This document shows positions 41,294 through 48,813 of a DNA stretch of 48,813 bases, in pieces. The stretch is from the NCBI GenBank assembly GCA_938075585.1, contig CALJHG010000020.1, positions 1 through 48,813 on the forward strand, in the 5' to 3' direction. Position 1 is the first letter of the stretch. Each line of letters starts with the position of its first letter. The notes below the pieces were generated by a model. The model had not been told where the DNA came from and did not search any database. It worked only from the letters and a program-made list of their open reading frames with translations. The stretch is from an uncultured Gammaproteobacteria bacterium (lineage in GTDB: Bacteria > Pseudomonadota > Gammaproteobacteria > Ga0077536). Both the position numbers and the translations under genes were made by a program.

Positions 41294-41992
41294 ATGATTG
41301 ATTTGTACTATTGGCCTACTCCAAATGGATGGAAAATTTCCATAATGCTGGAGGAGTGTAATCTTGACTATCGAGTGATTCCAGTCGATATCGGCAAAGG
41401 CGAACAATTTCGCCCCAGTTTTTTGGAAATCAGTCCTAATAATAGGATGCCCGTAATTGTTGATCACTTAGATCAAGAGCCCGCAATTTCTGTATTCGAA
41501 TCAGGAGCAATTCTAATCTATCTCGCCGAAAAAACTGGCAAGTTTTTACCTAATGAAATGAGAGCAAGAGTTGAAGTTCTCGAGTGGGTGAGCTGGCAAA
41601 TAGCTAACTTAGGACCAATGGCGGGACAGATGAGCCATTTCACCAATTATGCGCCGAAAAATCTTAATAACGATTATGCTCTCGATCGCTACGCGAAAGA
41701 ATATAATCGTTGTCTCGGGGTTCTTAATAACCGGCTAGCAGAACGAGAATTTATTTGCGGAGAATATTCCATAGCTGACATTGCGACCTGGCCCTGGTTA
41801 CTGCCCTATAAAGCTTTTGGTGAATCTCTTGATGAGTTTACGCATCTACAACGTTGGCACAAAAATATAAAGAAAAGAGCTGGTGCATCCAAAGGAGTTA
41901 ACATCAGAAAAGATCTAAGGAGAACAAGTCCTCCGAGTGCGCAGGAGCGTGAAGTTCTTTTTGGACAGAGCTCGCATTCTCTCAAAAGATAA
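41294..41992 (+). CDS. Glutathione S-transferase, nu-class (YghU/YfcG)-like
   Basis: The 232-residue protein opens IDLYYWPTPNGWKISIMLEECNLDYRVIPVDIGKGEQF, followed by FLEISPNNRMPVIVD and ISVFESGAILIYLAEKTGKFLP, and has the GEYSIADIATWPWLL helix. The TPNGWK motif and SPNNRMP strongly recall the YfcG/YghU group, in which threonine and asparagine bind glutathione and disulfide-bond reductase activity is known. It lies after the MATE pump on the same strand. It is the third GST-like gene in the window. Confidence 0.9.
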   Translation: MIDLYYWPTPNGWKISIMLEECNLDYRVIPVDIGKGEQFRPSFLEISPNNRMPVIVDHLDQEPAISVFESGAILIYLAEKTGKFLPNEMRARVEVLEWVSWQIANLGPMAGQMSHFTNYAPKNLNNDYALDRYAKEYNRCLGVLNNRLAEREFICGEYSIADIATWPWLLPYKAFGESLDEFTHLQRWHKNIKKRAGASKGVNIRKDLRRTSPPSAQEREVLFGQSSHSLKR

Positions 41993-42015
41993 TTTTTTCA
42001 GGGAATTTGATCTTA

Positions 42016-45000
42016 TTATTTTAGACGTAATTTTGTGACGAACATTTCCACACTAAATTCCTGAAAAAAATGTCGAATATCTTCTTGGATCATAATTAGT
42101 GCGGGTATTAAAAGTAACACCACAAAAGTAGTTAGCGCGAGTCCAAAAACTAAAGTTAATGCCATCGGTATCAAAAACTGAGCTTGCAGACTAGTCTCAA
42201 AAAGAAGAGGGAGTAATCCTCCTATAGTAGTCGCGGAAGTAAGGATAACAGCCCGCAGACGATCACAACTGCCGTTTACTATCGCATCAAACTTAGCTTC
42301 ATTAGCCATACGGCTATCAATTGTACGTACCAGAACAATAGAATCGTTAATCACAATACCGGATAACCCTAGGATCGCGAATATACTTAAAATAGTTAAA
42401 TCAAAACCCCAAACTGCATGACCTAAAACTGCACCGACAAAGCCAACTGGGATCACTGCCATAATCACTAATGGACGTATGTAGCTGGAGAATACCCATG
42501 CCAGAATGATATAGATGAATGTCAAACCCAACACTGTTCCGACTAACATGTCAGATGTTGTCTCGCGCTCATCCTCAGCTCTTCCGGCAAATGCGTGCGT
42601 CAGTCCATAGCGCTCACAGATCTCCAAAAGTCCACCATCTATTAACGCTTGCCTGAGATACTGAGGCCTAGTGACATCCATATTGACCTCGGCACGAATT
42701 GCAACTTCCCGCTGACCACTTTCGCGCCGTATAGTTGAGAAACCTTGCTTAGTTTTGAAGTCTGCAATACTGGTTAGTGGGACATCTGAGCCATCGGGAC
42801 CCGTCACATAGACTTGATTTAATAACCCTCTTTGTACTAACGAACGTTCATACTGAACCCGCACCAAGACCTCTTCATCACCGCGTGGAAAACGCTTCGC
42901 AATGGAACCATCTATAGCATTACGCACCTGTCGCGCCAACATCGTCGTAGTAAATCCTAATGCCCTGCCTCGTGAATTCAGTGTTAAATGAATTTCTGGC
43001 TTACCAAAAGGAAGATTATCTTCAATATCACTAACTCCAGTATAGCTGCCCATCAATAGGGCAATTTCTCCAGCAGCCGCTTTTAAGGATTCAGGGCTCC
43101 CACCTCTTAGTCGAAGATCCATATCACCGCCAGGCGGCCCCGCTCGCGCCGACTCAAAAGTCAGCGACTCGATTAAGTTTGATCTTTTTATATTGTCTCT
43201 CCACAAGGAGATCACCTCAGCAGCCTTTATTTCTCGGTCTTCGGAAGATACTAATTCTACTGTGACACCACCTAGCGTATCCCTCGAGTTTTCAGATAGT
43301 CGAGTCGTTCCAACATTTGTCCCAGTCTTTCCAATGGCCATGATAATGACCCTCTTTGGGTCATCGGAGACCTTTGCTATGGCGCTATATAGTGCAGCTT
43401 CAAGGGCTAAAACTGTGTCTCTAGTATCATTTCTGGAAGTACCGGCTCGCATTTCAACATTTGCATATATGGTATTGGGCTCTGGCGAGGGGAAAAATTC
43501 ATATCCTACTCTGCCGCCGATAACCGCAGACACGGAAATGACGAATAAACTAATGGCAAAAGCTGCAGTCCCGTATCTATTTTTAACGGAAAAGCAGGCG
43601 AAATTCTTAAATAAACCTGACCTAAATCTCTCGAACCGAGGGTCAAAATTTTGTCTGAATCTTGCGGAAAAGCCTGTTAGAGCTTGGTTATTGAGAGCAT
43701 GACCTAAATGGGCCGGTAAGACGAGAAAACATTCGATCAAACTGGCTATTAGTACCGCCACCACTACAAAAGGAATCGCCGATATTATTTGACCCATAAT
43801 ACCAGATATCATAAATAGAGGTAAAAATGCAGCCACAGTGGTCAAAGTTGAAGAGCAGACAGGCGCGGCCATCCGCGTAGCACCCAATACAGCTGCCTCT
43901 ATAGGCGCATAACCCTGCCTAGACTGGTACTCGGCGTGTTCACCAACAACTATGGCGTCATCAACAACGATACCAATTGCCATAATCATACCAAACAGAC
44001 TAATCATATTGATGGTCTGACCACTCGCCCACATAATTGCTACGGTAGCCAAAAGTGATGCAGGTATTCCAATCGCCACCCACAGCGCGACACGCGCACT
44101 CAAAAATAAAAAAAGTACAGCAAGGACGAGTAAAAGGCCGGTCACTCCATTAGTCACTAAAAGTCCGATTCTTTCTCTTATTGATTTCGCTTGTACGTCG
44201 TACTCCTCCAATAGAAGTTGAGGAGGTAATTTTTTATTGATCTCTTCGCCATAAGACCTTGCTATCTCTGAAGAAACGAGCGCGTCAGTATTGACAGCAC
44301 GTTTAATCTCTAACTCTATCGCGTGGTGACCTTTCCTAATTACTCGCCGAGCACCCTCTTTATAGGACTCGCTGACATTAGCTATGTCCTTTAACAGTAA
44401 CCTTCTTCCGTCCGGTAGTGCCTTTATCTCAATGTCAGCTAATTCTCTTGCTTCTGTTCGGAGACCCAAACTACGTACCTGGCTTCCACCACCCCCTAGT
44501 TCACCTGCGGGCATGTCTAATGACGTCTGGGCTACAACGTTAGAGATATCTATTAATTTTAGATTGAATTTTTGCAGTGCCTCAGGGCGAACTTCGATCC
44601 AAATTTCGTCCTCTCTTGCGCCATATAGATCAACTTTATCAATCCCTCTGTCTAATAGTTCATCTCGGATCTTAGTCGCATATTCCTTGAGGCCTTGCTC
44701 TGGATATTTACCAGACAACACCCAACGCGAAACTGTTTCATATCGTACAAGTCTTTTGACAATTGGTTTCTCAGCCTCTTCAGGTAATGTCGTAACTTGC
44801 GCTATCGTGGACTCGATATCAGACAAAGCCTCCTGCATGTTATGCCCTGGTTGGAATTCAACAATAATAGAGGCTGTACCTTCATAGGAAGAAGAAGTCA
44901 GTTTTTTGACACCATTCAAAAATCGTAGCTCAGGCTCCACGGCCTGAACAATATTTCGCTCAATATCGCTGGCAGAAGCCCCAGGCCAAGGAACAGTAAT

Positions 45001-45132
45001 AGTAACAATATCGATACCAAAATCCGGAAAGAATTGGCGATTAATCTTTGTAATCGCCACCAGACCGCAAACGATCATGAGTGTCAGCAACAAATTCGCA
45101 GCAGTTCGATGGTTGGCGAAAAAAGAGATCAT
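42016..45132 (-). CDS. RND-family efflux pump permease
   Basis: The 1038-residue protein is an RND inner-membrane transporter of the AcrB/hydrophobe class. It has the FxRxxAxxLL opening (FFANHRTAANLLLTLMIV), the PWPGASASDIE start of the first periplasmic loop, the IGIVVDDAIVVGEHAEY motif in helix 4 with the proton-relay aspartates, and the second-half LSGIVINDSIVLVRTID. Twelve helices with two large periplasmic loops are expected. It uses the proton gradient to expel a substrate that sequence does not reveal. The adaptor gene lies 14 bp upstream; no outer-membrane TolC-like gene is in the window. Confidence 0.93.
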   Translation of the reverse strand: MISFFANHRTAANLLLTLMIVCGLVAITKINRQFFPDFGIDIVTITVPWPGASASDIERNIVQAVEPELRFLNGVKKLTSSSYEGTASIIVEFQPGHNMQEALSDIESTIAQVTTLPEEAEKPIVKRLVRYETVSRWVLSGKYPEQGLKEYATKIRDELLDRGIDKVDLYGAREDEIWIEVRPEALQKFNLKLIDISNVVAQTSLDMPAGELGGGGSQVRSLGLRTEARELADIEIKALPDGRRLLLKDIANVSESYKEGARRVIRKGHHAIELEIKRAVNTDALVSSEIARSYGEEINKKLPPQLLLEEYDVQAKSIRERIGLLVTNGVTGLLLVLAVLFLFLSARVALWVAIGIPASLLATVAIMWASGQTINMISLFGMIMAIGIVVDDAIVVGEHAEYQSRQGYAPIEAAVLGATRMAAPVCSSTLTTVAAFLPLFMISGIMGQIISAIPFVVVAVLIASLIECFLVLPAHLGHALNNQALTGFSARFRQNFDPRFERFRSGLFKNFACFSVKNRYGTAAFAISLFVISVSAVIGGRVGYEFFPSPEPNTIYANVEMRAGTSRNDTRDTVLALEAALYSAIAKVSDDPKRVIIMAIGKTGTNVGTTRLSENSRDTLGGVTVELVSSEDREIKAAEVISLWRDNIKRSNLIESLTFESARAGPPGGDMDLRLRGGSPESLKAAAGEIALLMGSYTGVSDIEDNLPFGKPEIHLTLNSRGRALGFTTTMLARQVRNAIDGSIAKRFPRGDEEVLVRVQYERSLVQRGLLNQVYVTGPDGSDVPLTSIADFKTKQGFSTIRRESGQREVAIRAEVNMDVTRPQYLRQALIDGGLLEICERYGLTHAFAGRAEDERETTSDMLVGTVLGLTFIYIILAWVFSSYIRPLVIMAVIPVGFVGAVLGHAVWGFDLTILSIFAILGLSGIVINDSIVLVRTIDSRMANEAKFDAIVNGSCDRLRAVILTSATTIGGLLPLLFETSLQAQFLIPMALTLVFGLALTTFVVLLLIPALIMIQEDIRHFFQEFSVEMFVTKLRLK

Positions 45133-45146
45133 TTCATCTCTCTCGA

Positions 45147-46436
45147 CTAGTCAGAAACTCTCGGACTAACTTTTAGTCCTTCGCCGATCTGAGGGAAAAC
45201 TCTAGACACCACCGAAGCACCAGCTGACGGAAGATCCGCTCGAATCAGCAACTCGTTACCGATTGAGCGTAATATAACTACATCCACTGCCCTAAGCCTT
45301 CCATCTTCAATCACGTAAACTCGGGAATCGCTTGTAACTGCTGTCGAGGGCAAACGGAAAACTTCTTTATATGTTTGTACTTTCATTCTCACTTCAACAA
45401 AAGCACCAGCTCGTAAACCCTCTAAATGTGCTCCCTCAGTTAAGACAGCATAAAACTTTACCCCGCCTAATTCCGGGGCCATCTCGGCACCCTGCCGCGC
45501 TAATTTAGCCTCAAAAACCTTAACAACAGAACCCAACTTCCATACTACTTCCACGGGACGATCAAATAACAAACCTACCGGCCTATCATTGTCGTCTGGT
45601 GGTGCGGTCGATAAACCAAAGAAGCTGTCATCAGGCACATCAAACACCACCTCTAGTTCAGTCGCCGAAAGCAACCGACCAATAGTTTCGCCACTAGACA
45701 CTCTTTGGCCATTTGCGGCTCTAATATCAGTGAGATAGCCATCGAATGGAGCGATCAATCTGGTATTTAAGAGATCCCTCTGCGCTATCGCGAGACTGGC
45801 CTCAGCAACTACTAACTGAGCTTCATTTTGAATAATCCTAGAATTGATTCTTTCGAGCGACTGACTGTGCTGAAGTCTAGCGCTCTCGCTCTTAAAAAAA
45901 ACCAATTCACTCTCATCCTTATTCTTTTTACTCGCTAGCCCTTTGCCCTCGAGGTCTAACAGCCGCTTCAGATCTGCGGCCGCTATGTCGCTTTGACGCT
46001 CGACGTTCGCCATGATCTTCGACTCCCACGATGCCTCTGTCGATAGTTCTGAAATTAACGCTTTGACCCGCTCGACCTCCGCTCGTCGCTGCTCCACAAA
46101 AAGCTGATAATCGACAGAGTCAATCAACGCCAGTTCAGAACCAGCTGGTACAAAAGATCCGTCTCGAAATACAGCCGATACAGAAACGAGCCTTCCGGCG
46201 ACCATAGAATTTATATTCGCAGTCCTGGCTGCTCGCACATTGCCAAATACGCTTATTTCGGGCTGGATATTTTCGGCTTCAATAAAGAGCGCGTCTACGG
46301 GATAGATGTCTTCCTCTAACTCCTTAGGCAATGCAGTAGGCTTGGAGAATATAAACCACACAGAAATCATAATACCAAGCAGCAGTAGCAAGGCAGAAAA
46401 GTTGCGCTGATTTATTCGTGCGAATAAATTTTTCAT
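45147..46436 (-). CDS. RND efflux periplasmic adaptor (membrane fusion protein)
   Basis: The 429-residue protein has one N-terminal membrane helix (residues about 15-31), a barrel-sandwich half (ISVFGNVRAARTANINSMVAGRLVSV), a long helical hairpin of roughly residues 105-220 with heptads, the second sandwich half (RLIAPFDGYLTDIRAANGQRVSSGETIG) and a C-terminal beta-barrel (LEVVFDVPDDSFFGL). It links the RND permease at 42016-45132 to an outer-membrane exit duct encoded elsewhere. The stop lies 14 bp before the permease start, so the two are an operon. Upstream is a 219-bp spacer. Confidence 0.92.
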   Translation of the reverse strand: MKNLFARINQRNFSALLLLLGIMISVWFIFSKPTALPKELEEDIYPVDALFIEAENIQPEISVFGNVRAARTANINSMVAGRLVSVSAVFRDGSFVPAGSELALIDSVDYQLFVEQRRAEVERVKALISELSTEASWESKIMANVERQSDIAAADLKRLLDLEGKGLASKKNKDESELVFFKSESARLQHSQSLERINSRIIQNEAQLVVAEASLAIAQRDLLNTRLIAPFDGYLTDIRAANGQRVSSGETIGRLLSATELEVVFDVPDDSFFGLSTAPPDDNDRPVGLLFDRPVEVVWKLGSVVKVFEAKLARQGAEMAPELGGVKFYAVLTEGAHLEGLRAGAFVEVRMKVQTYKEVFRLPSTAVTSDSRVYVIEDGRLRAVDVVILRSIGNELLIRADLPSAGASVVSRVFPQIGEGLKVSPRVSD

Positions 46437-46655
46437 TCTAAAGATTTGACAGCTGGGGTTATCTCAAGGAGCTAAAAATAAGCATAACGGTTCCACGGTA
46501 ATGATCAACTAGTAAGGATTCAAGTTAATCTTTTTTAATAAGCAAATATGACCGCGATAAATTTCTAGGTCAAAAAAGTCAACAGGCTTTCTATCCGCAT
46601 TCTCTGCAGTAGACCGAAGCGTAAGAATACTTTTTTGAAGCGTTAGTACAGAGCC
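46437..46655. promoter_or_regulatory. 219-bp spacer upstream of the RND operon
   Basis: This spacer holds the promoter of the leftward RND operon and the end of the leftward cytochrome gene upstream. I see no clear operator, terminator or RNA structure in it. Confidence 0.3.
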
Positions 46656-47015
46656 CTATTCGCCAAGCCCTACAACACCAGGTTTTGAAGCGAAATAGGC
46701 CGACAAACGCTCAATATCGTAGTCACTTAGTTGTAGCGCCTCCACCTGCATATTCATTATCATGTGCTGCCGTCTACCGGTCTTGTAATCACTTAACGCA
46801 GATTGGAGATAATCTTTATACTGGCCTGCTAAAACTGGGTAGTCTGGGGCTAGGGGGGCGTCCCCATTTACACCGTGGCAGGCAGCACACGCTGCTAATT
46901 TATCTTCAAAGGTAAGGCCAGAATCGTCGGTAGTAGAACCTTCATCACTGCCAAAGACTTTAAACATTAGCAAAACCAAAGTGACTGTTAATACTTGTCT
47001 ATGCATGCGTCTCAA
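46656..47015 (-). CDS. Small c-type cytochrome (c4/c553-like)
   Basis: The 119-residue protein has a signal peptide (MHRQVLTVTLVLLMFKVFG) and one heme site, CAACH at about residues 41-45, followed by GVNGDAPLAPDYPVLAGQY, the c4/c553-like motif pattern. A distal methionine is likely in IMNMQVEAL. It is a periplasmic electron carrier. It lies 36 bp downstream of another small cytochrome on the same strand, and the two are related halves of what in some bacteria is a diheme c4. Electron partners are not evident, although the sox system or an oxidase could use it. Confidence 0.87.
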   Translation of the reverse strand: MRRMHRQVLTVTLVLLMFKVFGSDEGSTTDDSGLTFEDKLAACAACHGVNGDAPLAPDYPVLAGQYKDYLQSALSDYKTGRRQHMIMNMQVEALQLSDYDIERLSAYFASKPGVVGLGE

Positions 47016-47051
47016 TTACTCCTAACATTTGGTAGGTAAATATATGCGTGT

Positions 47052-47375
47052 TTACTTGTGACTAGCCATAAAGGCGGCGATGTCGGCGATATCTTCATCA
47101 CTTAGGTCACTAGCATTGGCCTGCATAGGACCGTGTATTCGAGTTCCTGACCTGTAGGCTTTTAGCGCACTCGCAATATAACCGGCACTCTGTCCGCCCA
47201 ACTTCGGAACGTGATAAGTAGGATAAACGTTATAGTAGCCAGTAACCGCATGGCATCCCAGACACGTCTCAGCCTTGAGACGGCCCGCTGTGGCATCTCC
47301 TTCAGCAAAAGTCGCGTTAGTGGAACAGAATAGAACTAACATTAAAAAGATACGAAAAAACATGCTTACCCTCAA
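47052..47375 (-). CDS. Small c-type cytochrome (c4/c553-like)
   Basis: The 107-residue protein has a leader (MRVSMFFRIFLMLVLFCSTNATFA) and a heme site CLGCH at about residues 38-42. The VPKLGGQSAGYIASALKAYRSGTRIHGPMQANASDLSDEDIADIAAFMASHK end matches class I cytochromes of the c4/c553 kind, with the distal methionine in GPMQANA. The following cytochrome at 46656 resembles it, so the pair probably arose by duplication and acts together in the periplasm. Confidence 0.87.
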   Translation of the reverse strand: MRVSMFFRIFLMLVLFCSTNATFAEGDATAGRLKAETCLGCHAVTGYYNVYPTYHVPKLGGQSAGYIASALKAYRSGTRIHGPMQANASDLSDEDIADIAAFMASHK

Positions 47376-47610
47376 ATTTTATATCGAAACATCCCACACT
47401 TAAATTAACAGGCCATATCGAATGACTAGCACACTTTCTGACGACCTATTCGCCCAAATTGTTAATATGTAGGCTGTGTGTCTTATACTGGAATGCAAAT
47501 ATTACTAAACCAGTATCCCTAGGGGAAGTAGTAGCGAAATATTAACTTAGTAACTAGACCAATACCACCGAATATACCCATTTTTAAAAAATCGCTGACG
47601 TCGGAAAAAT
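47376..47610. promoter_or_regulatory. 235-bp divergent spacer
   Basis: It separates the leftward cytochrome pair from the rightward lipoprotein gene and so holds two promoters. I see no recognisable operator or RNA. Confidence 0.3.
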
Positions 47611-48285
47611 ATGACTTTATTATATACAGTTCTTCTTTACGCCACGACCGTTTTCATCTCTGGATGCGAACCAAATTCTACCACCGATCCCTACTTTTCT
47701 ACTGAGCTGGGAGCCACCTCCATCTACAAGATAGAAAGACATACTACTGATGGCATGGAAGAAACAAGACACGGCTGGACTAATTTAATCATTCAAAAGT
47801 CGAACTCGAGCATTTCGATTGATAGAAAAAACCTCAATAACCATCACGAAACTTATAAAATAATGAATAACGGCATATTTTTAAAAGAAAAATCGCAAAA
47901 CAAGTTCCTCATGCCACGTAATCTTCGAAAAAACGACACTTGGCAAACAAGTACATATGCTACCGCACTGCAAACAAGCCAAGCACCTTGGGAAAAAACG
48001 CTCCGACCAGTAATAATTGTACCCGTGATTAATCGTGTTTTATCTGTTAACCAAGATATCTGGGTTGCAAATAAGTTTTATAAGGGCTGCGCACTAGTAG
48101 AAAGTGTTGGAGATACGGAGATCCCCCTAGACAGTTTCATCGGGAATATTAAAGTAACAATTTCCAGTAAAACGTGGTACGCGCGGAATATTGGTATTAT
48201 AAAGCGAGAAACGCGGGAACTAACCAATTCTGACATAATTAAATCCGGCGATGCAACCATGACTCTGCTAAGTTACTCTAAATAA
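47611..48285 (+). CDS. Putative lipoprotein of unknown function
   Basis: The 224-residue protein begins MTLLYTVLLYATTVFISGCEPN, a hydrophobic leader ending in the lipobox ISGC, so the cysteine at residue 19 is probably lipidated. The leader lacks the usual positive residue, so a somewhat different start cannot be excluded. The rest is a predicted beta-rich domain with a repeated K/T-rich pattern (IYKIERHTTDGME, FYKGCALVESVGDTEI, KTWYARNIGIIKRE) of a kind seen in outer-membrane-attached proteins. No family is recognised. The gene stands alone, divergent from the cytochrome genes and followed by a 210-bp spacer. Confidence 0.65.
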   Translation: MTLLYTVLLYATTVFISGCEPNSTTDPYFSTELGATSIYKIERHTTDGMEETRHGWTNLIIQKSNSSISIDRKNLNNHHETYKIMNNGIFLKEKSQNKFLMPRNLRKNDTWQTSTYATALQTSQAPWEKTLRPVIIVPVINRVLSVNQDIWVANKFYKGCALVESVGDTEIPLDSFIGNIKVTISSKTWYARNIGIIKRETRELTNSDIIKSGDATMTLLSYSK

Positions 48286-48495
48286 GAAAATTTTCACCAA
48301 TGGAAGAGGGTTTTCGCTAATTATTTGACGAATCTCTCAGAATTTTTTAAAAATATACCCAAATTTAAGACAGTTAGCATTGCACTCGGCCCAGAAAATG
48401 ATTACTGTGGCGCCTGCTTAAAAAACCGCTTTTACGAAATATAGATTGAACTAGTAAACATAAAACTTATGTTTTAAGAAACTGGGGTACGAAAT

Positions 48496-48813
48496 ATGGC
48501 GAAAACAGCTAAGAAAAAACCCACAAAAAAGACACCCACTAGTAAACTAAATGCTAGAAGATCTCCGGTGAAAAAATCTTCGACAAATAAGTCTGTACCA
48601 AAGAAAAAGGTGGTGGCTAAAAAAACTGTTGCCAAAAAACCCGTAACAAAGAAAAAAGTGGTGGCTAAAAAAACTGTTGCTAAAAAACCCGTAACAAAGA
48701 AAAAAGCAGCCGCTAAAAAAACCGTTGTCAAAAAACCCGTAACAAAGAAAAAAGCAGCCGCTAAAAAAACCGTTGTCAAAAAACCCGTAACAAAGAAAAA
48801 AGCAGCCGCTAAA
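48496..48813 (+). CDS. Lysine-rich histone-H1-like repeat protein, truncated by the window edge
   Basis: ATG 48496 opens MAKTAKKKPTKKTPTSKLNA and, from about residue 36, near-perfect tandem 16-residue repeats of the type KKKVVAKKTVAKKPVT (48 bp) run to the window edge without a stop. The composition, mostly lysine, alanine, valine, threonine and proline, is that of bacterial histone-H1-like DNA-binding proteins (for example AlgP-type tails), which compact or regulate DNA. No N-terminal globular domain precedes the repeats. The reverse strand also has a long open frame, but it is a product of the repeat and not a gene. Confidence 0.75.
   Translation, partial: MAKTAKKKPTKKTPTSKLNARRSPVKKSSTNKSVPKKKVVAKKTVAKKPVTKKKVVAKKTVAKKPVTKKKAAAKKTVVKKPVTKKKAAAKKTVVKKPVTKKKAAAK
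48601..48813 (+). repeat. 48-bp tandem coding repeat
   Basis: Four complete copies of a 48-bp unit (starting at 48601, 48649, 48697, 48745) and a partial fifth follow one another in frame. The third and fourth copies are nearly identical while the first two differ in the AAA/GTG choice, indicating recent slippage or unequal crossing-over. The array continues beyond the window. Confidence 0.85.

Noticed and set aside
48474-48779. Minus-strand 101-residue open frame rich in phenylalanine and threonine
   Set aside because: It is the reverse of the lysine-rich repeat array; the periodicity is a shadow of the plus-strand gene.
1-48813. CRISPR array, insertion sequence or rRNA
   Set aside because: Reading the window showed no spaced direct repeats, transposase-like frame or rRNA-like stretch. 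The GATCACCTCCTTT string at 23209-23220 resembles the 16S 3' end only because it is the complement of a strong ribosome binding site.

Overview
The window reads as a chromosomal segment of an uncultured, probably marine gammaproteobacterium. This is inferred from the moderately AT-rich sequence, ordinary AGGAG-type ribosome binding sites, a complete periplasmic thiosulfate-oxidation (Sox) set with SoxCD, an AlkB-type hydroxylase, a Fur box, RND and MATE efflux pumps and many small catabolic and detoxification enzymes. No rRNA or tRNA gene and no CRISPR array was seen, so the taxonomic placement is tentative.

Left part (1-8.3 kb): a truncated rhodanese plus metallo-beta-lactamase-fold protein, an alpha/beta hydrolase, then a minus-strand operon soxC-soxD-soxX-soxY-soxZ-soxA-soxK. 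SoxB is not in the window. Divergent from soxC is a membrane-anchored thioredoxin-fold protein whose first active-site cysteine codon is an in-frame TGA followed by a bacterial SECIS-like hairpin: a probable selenoprotein that gene callers split into two ORFs. A 2-oxoglutarate/iron dioxygenase follows.

8.4-13.6 kb: an LLM-type flavin oxidoreductase, then what looks like an iron-starvation module: an outer-membrane porin behind a strong Fur box, a Tat-exported FMN-binding protein, the FMN transferase ApbE and a four-helix membrane protein with conserved histidines. These could form an FMN-dependent periplasmic electron-transfer (perhaps ferric reductase) system.

13.6-29.7 kb: catabolic and detoxification genes, including glutathione transferases, an AlkB-like hydroxylase divergent from a TetR regulator, a membrane dipeptidase, an N-acyl-D-amino-acid deacylase, two SDRs, a poly-gamma-glutamate-hydrolase-like protein, a heme-degrading-type monooxygenase, an MFS transporter, a GlcG/HbpS-like protein, an isochorismatase-like hydrolase, a LysR regulator and a ChaC-like enzyme. 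Between two of these genes (23.05-23.27 kb) lies a compact unannotated unit: promoter, near-perfect Shine-Dalgarno, 28-codon ORF, stem-loop and intrinsic terminator. It abuts the C-terminal remnant of a haloalkane-dehalogenase-like gene.

29.8-31.5 kb: a P4-type integrase homologue whose catalytic residues look lost, followed 4 bp later by a small secreted protein with a duplicated cysteine motif. 31.5-48.8 kb: a MaoC hydratase, citrate synthase, GSTs, an enol-lactonase-like hydrolase, a histidine phosphatase, an LLM oxidoreductase, an FAD monooxygenase, an amidase, a MATE pump, an RND pump with its adaptor, two small cytochromes c, a lipoprotein, and the start of a lysine-rich histone-H1-like repeat protein that runs off the right edge.
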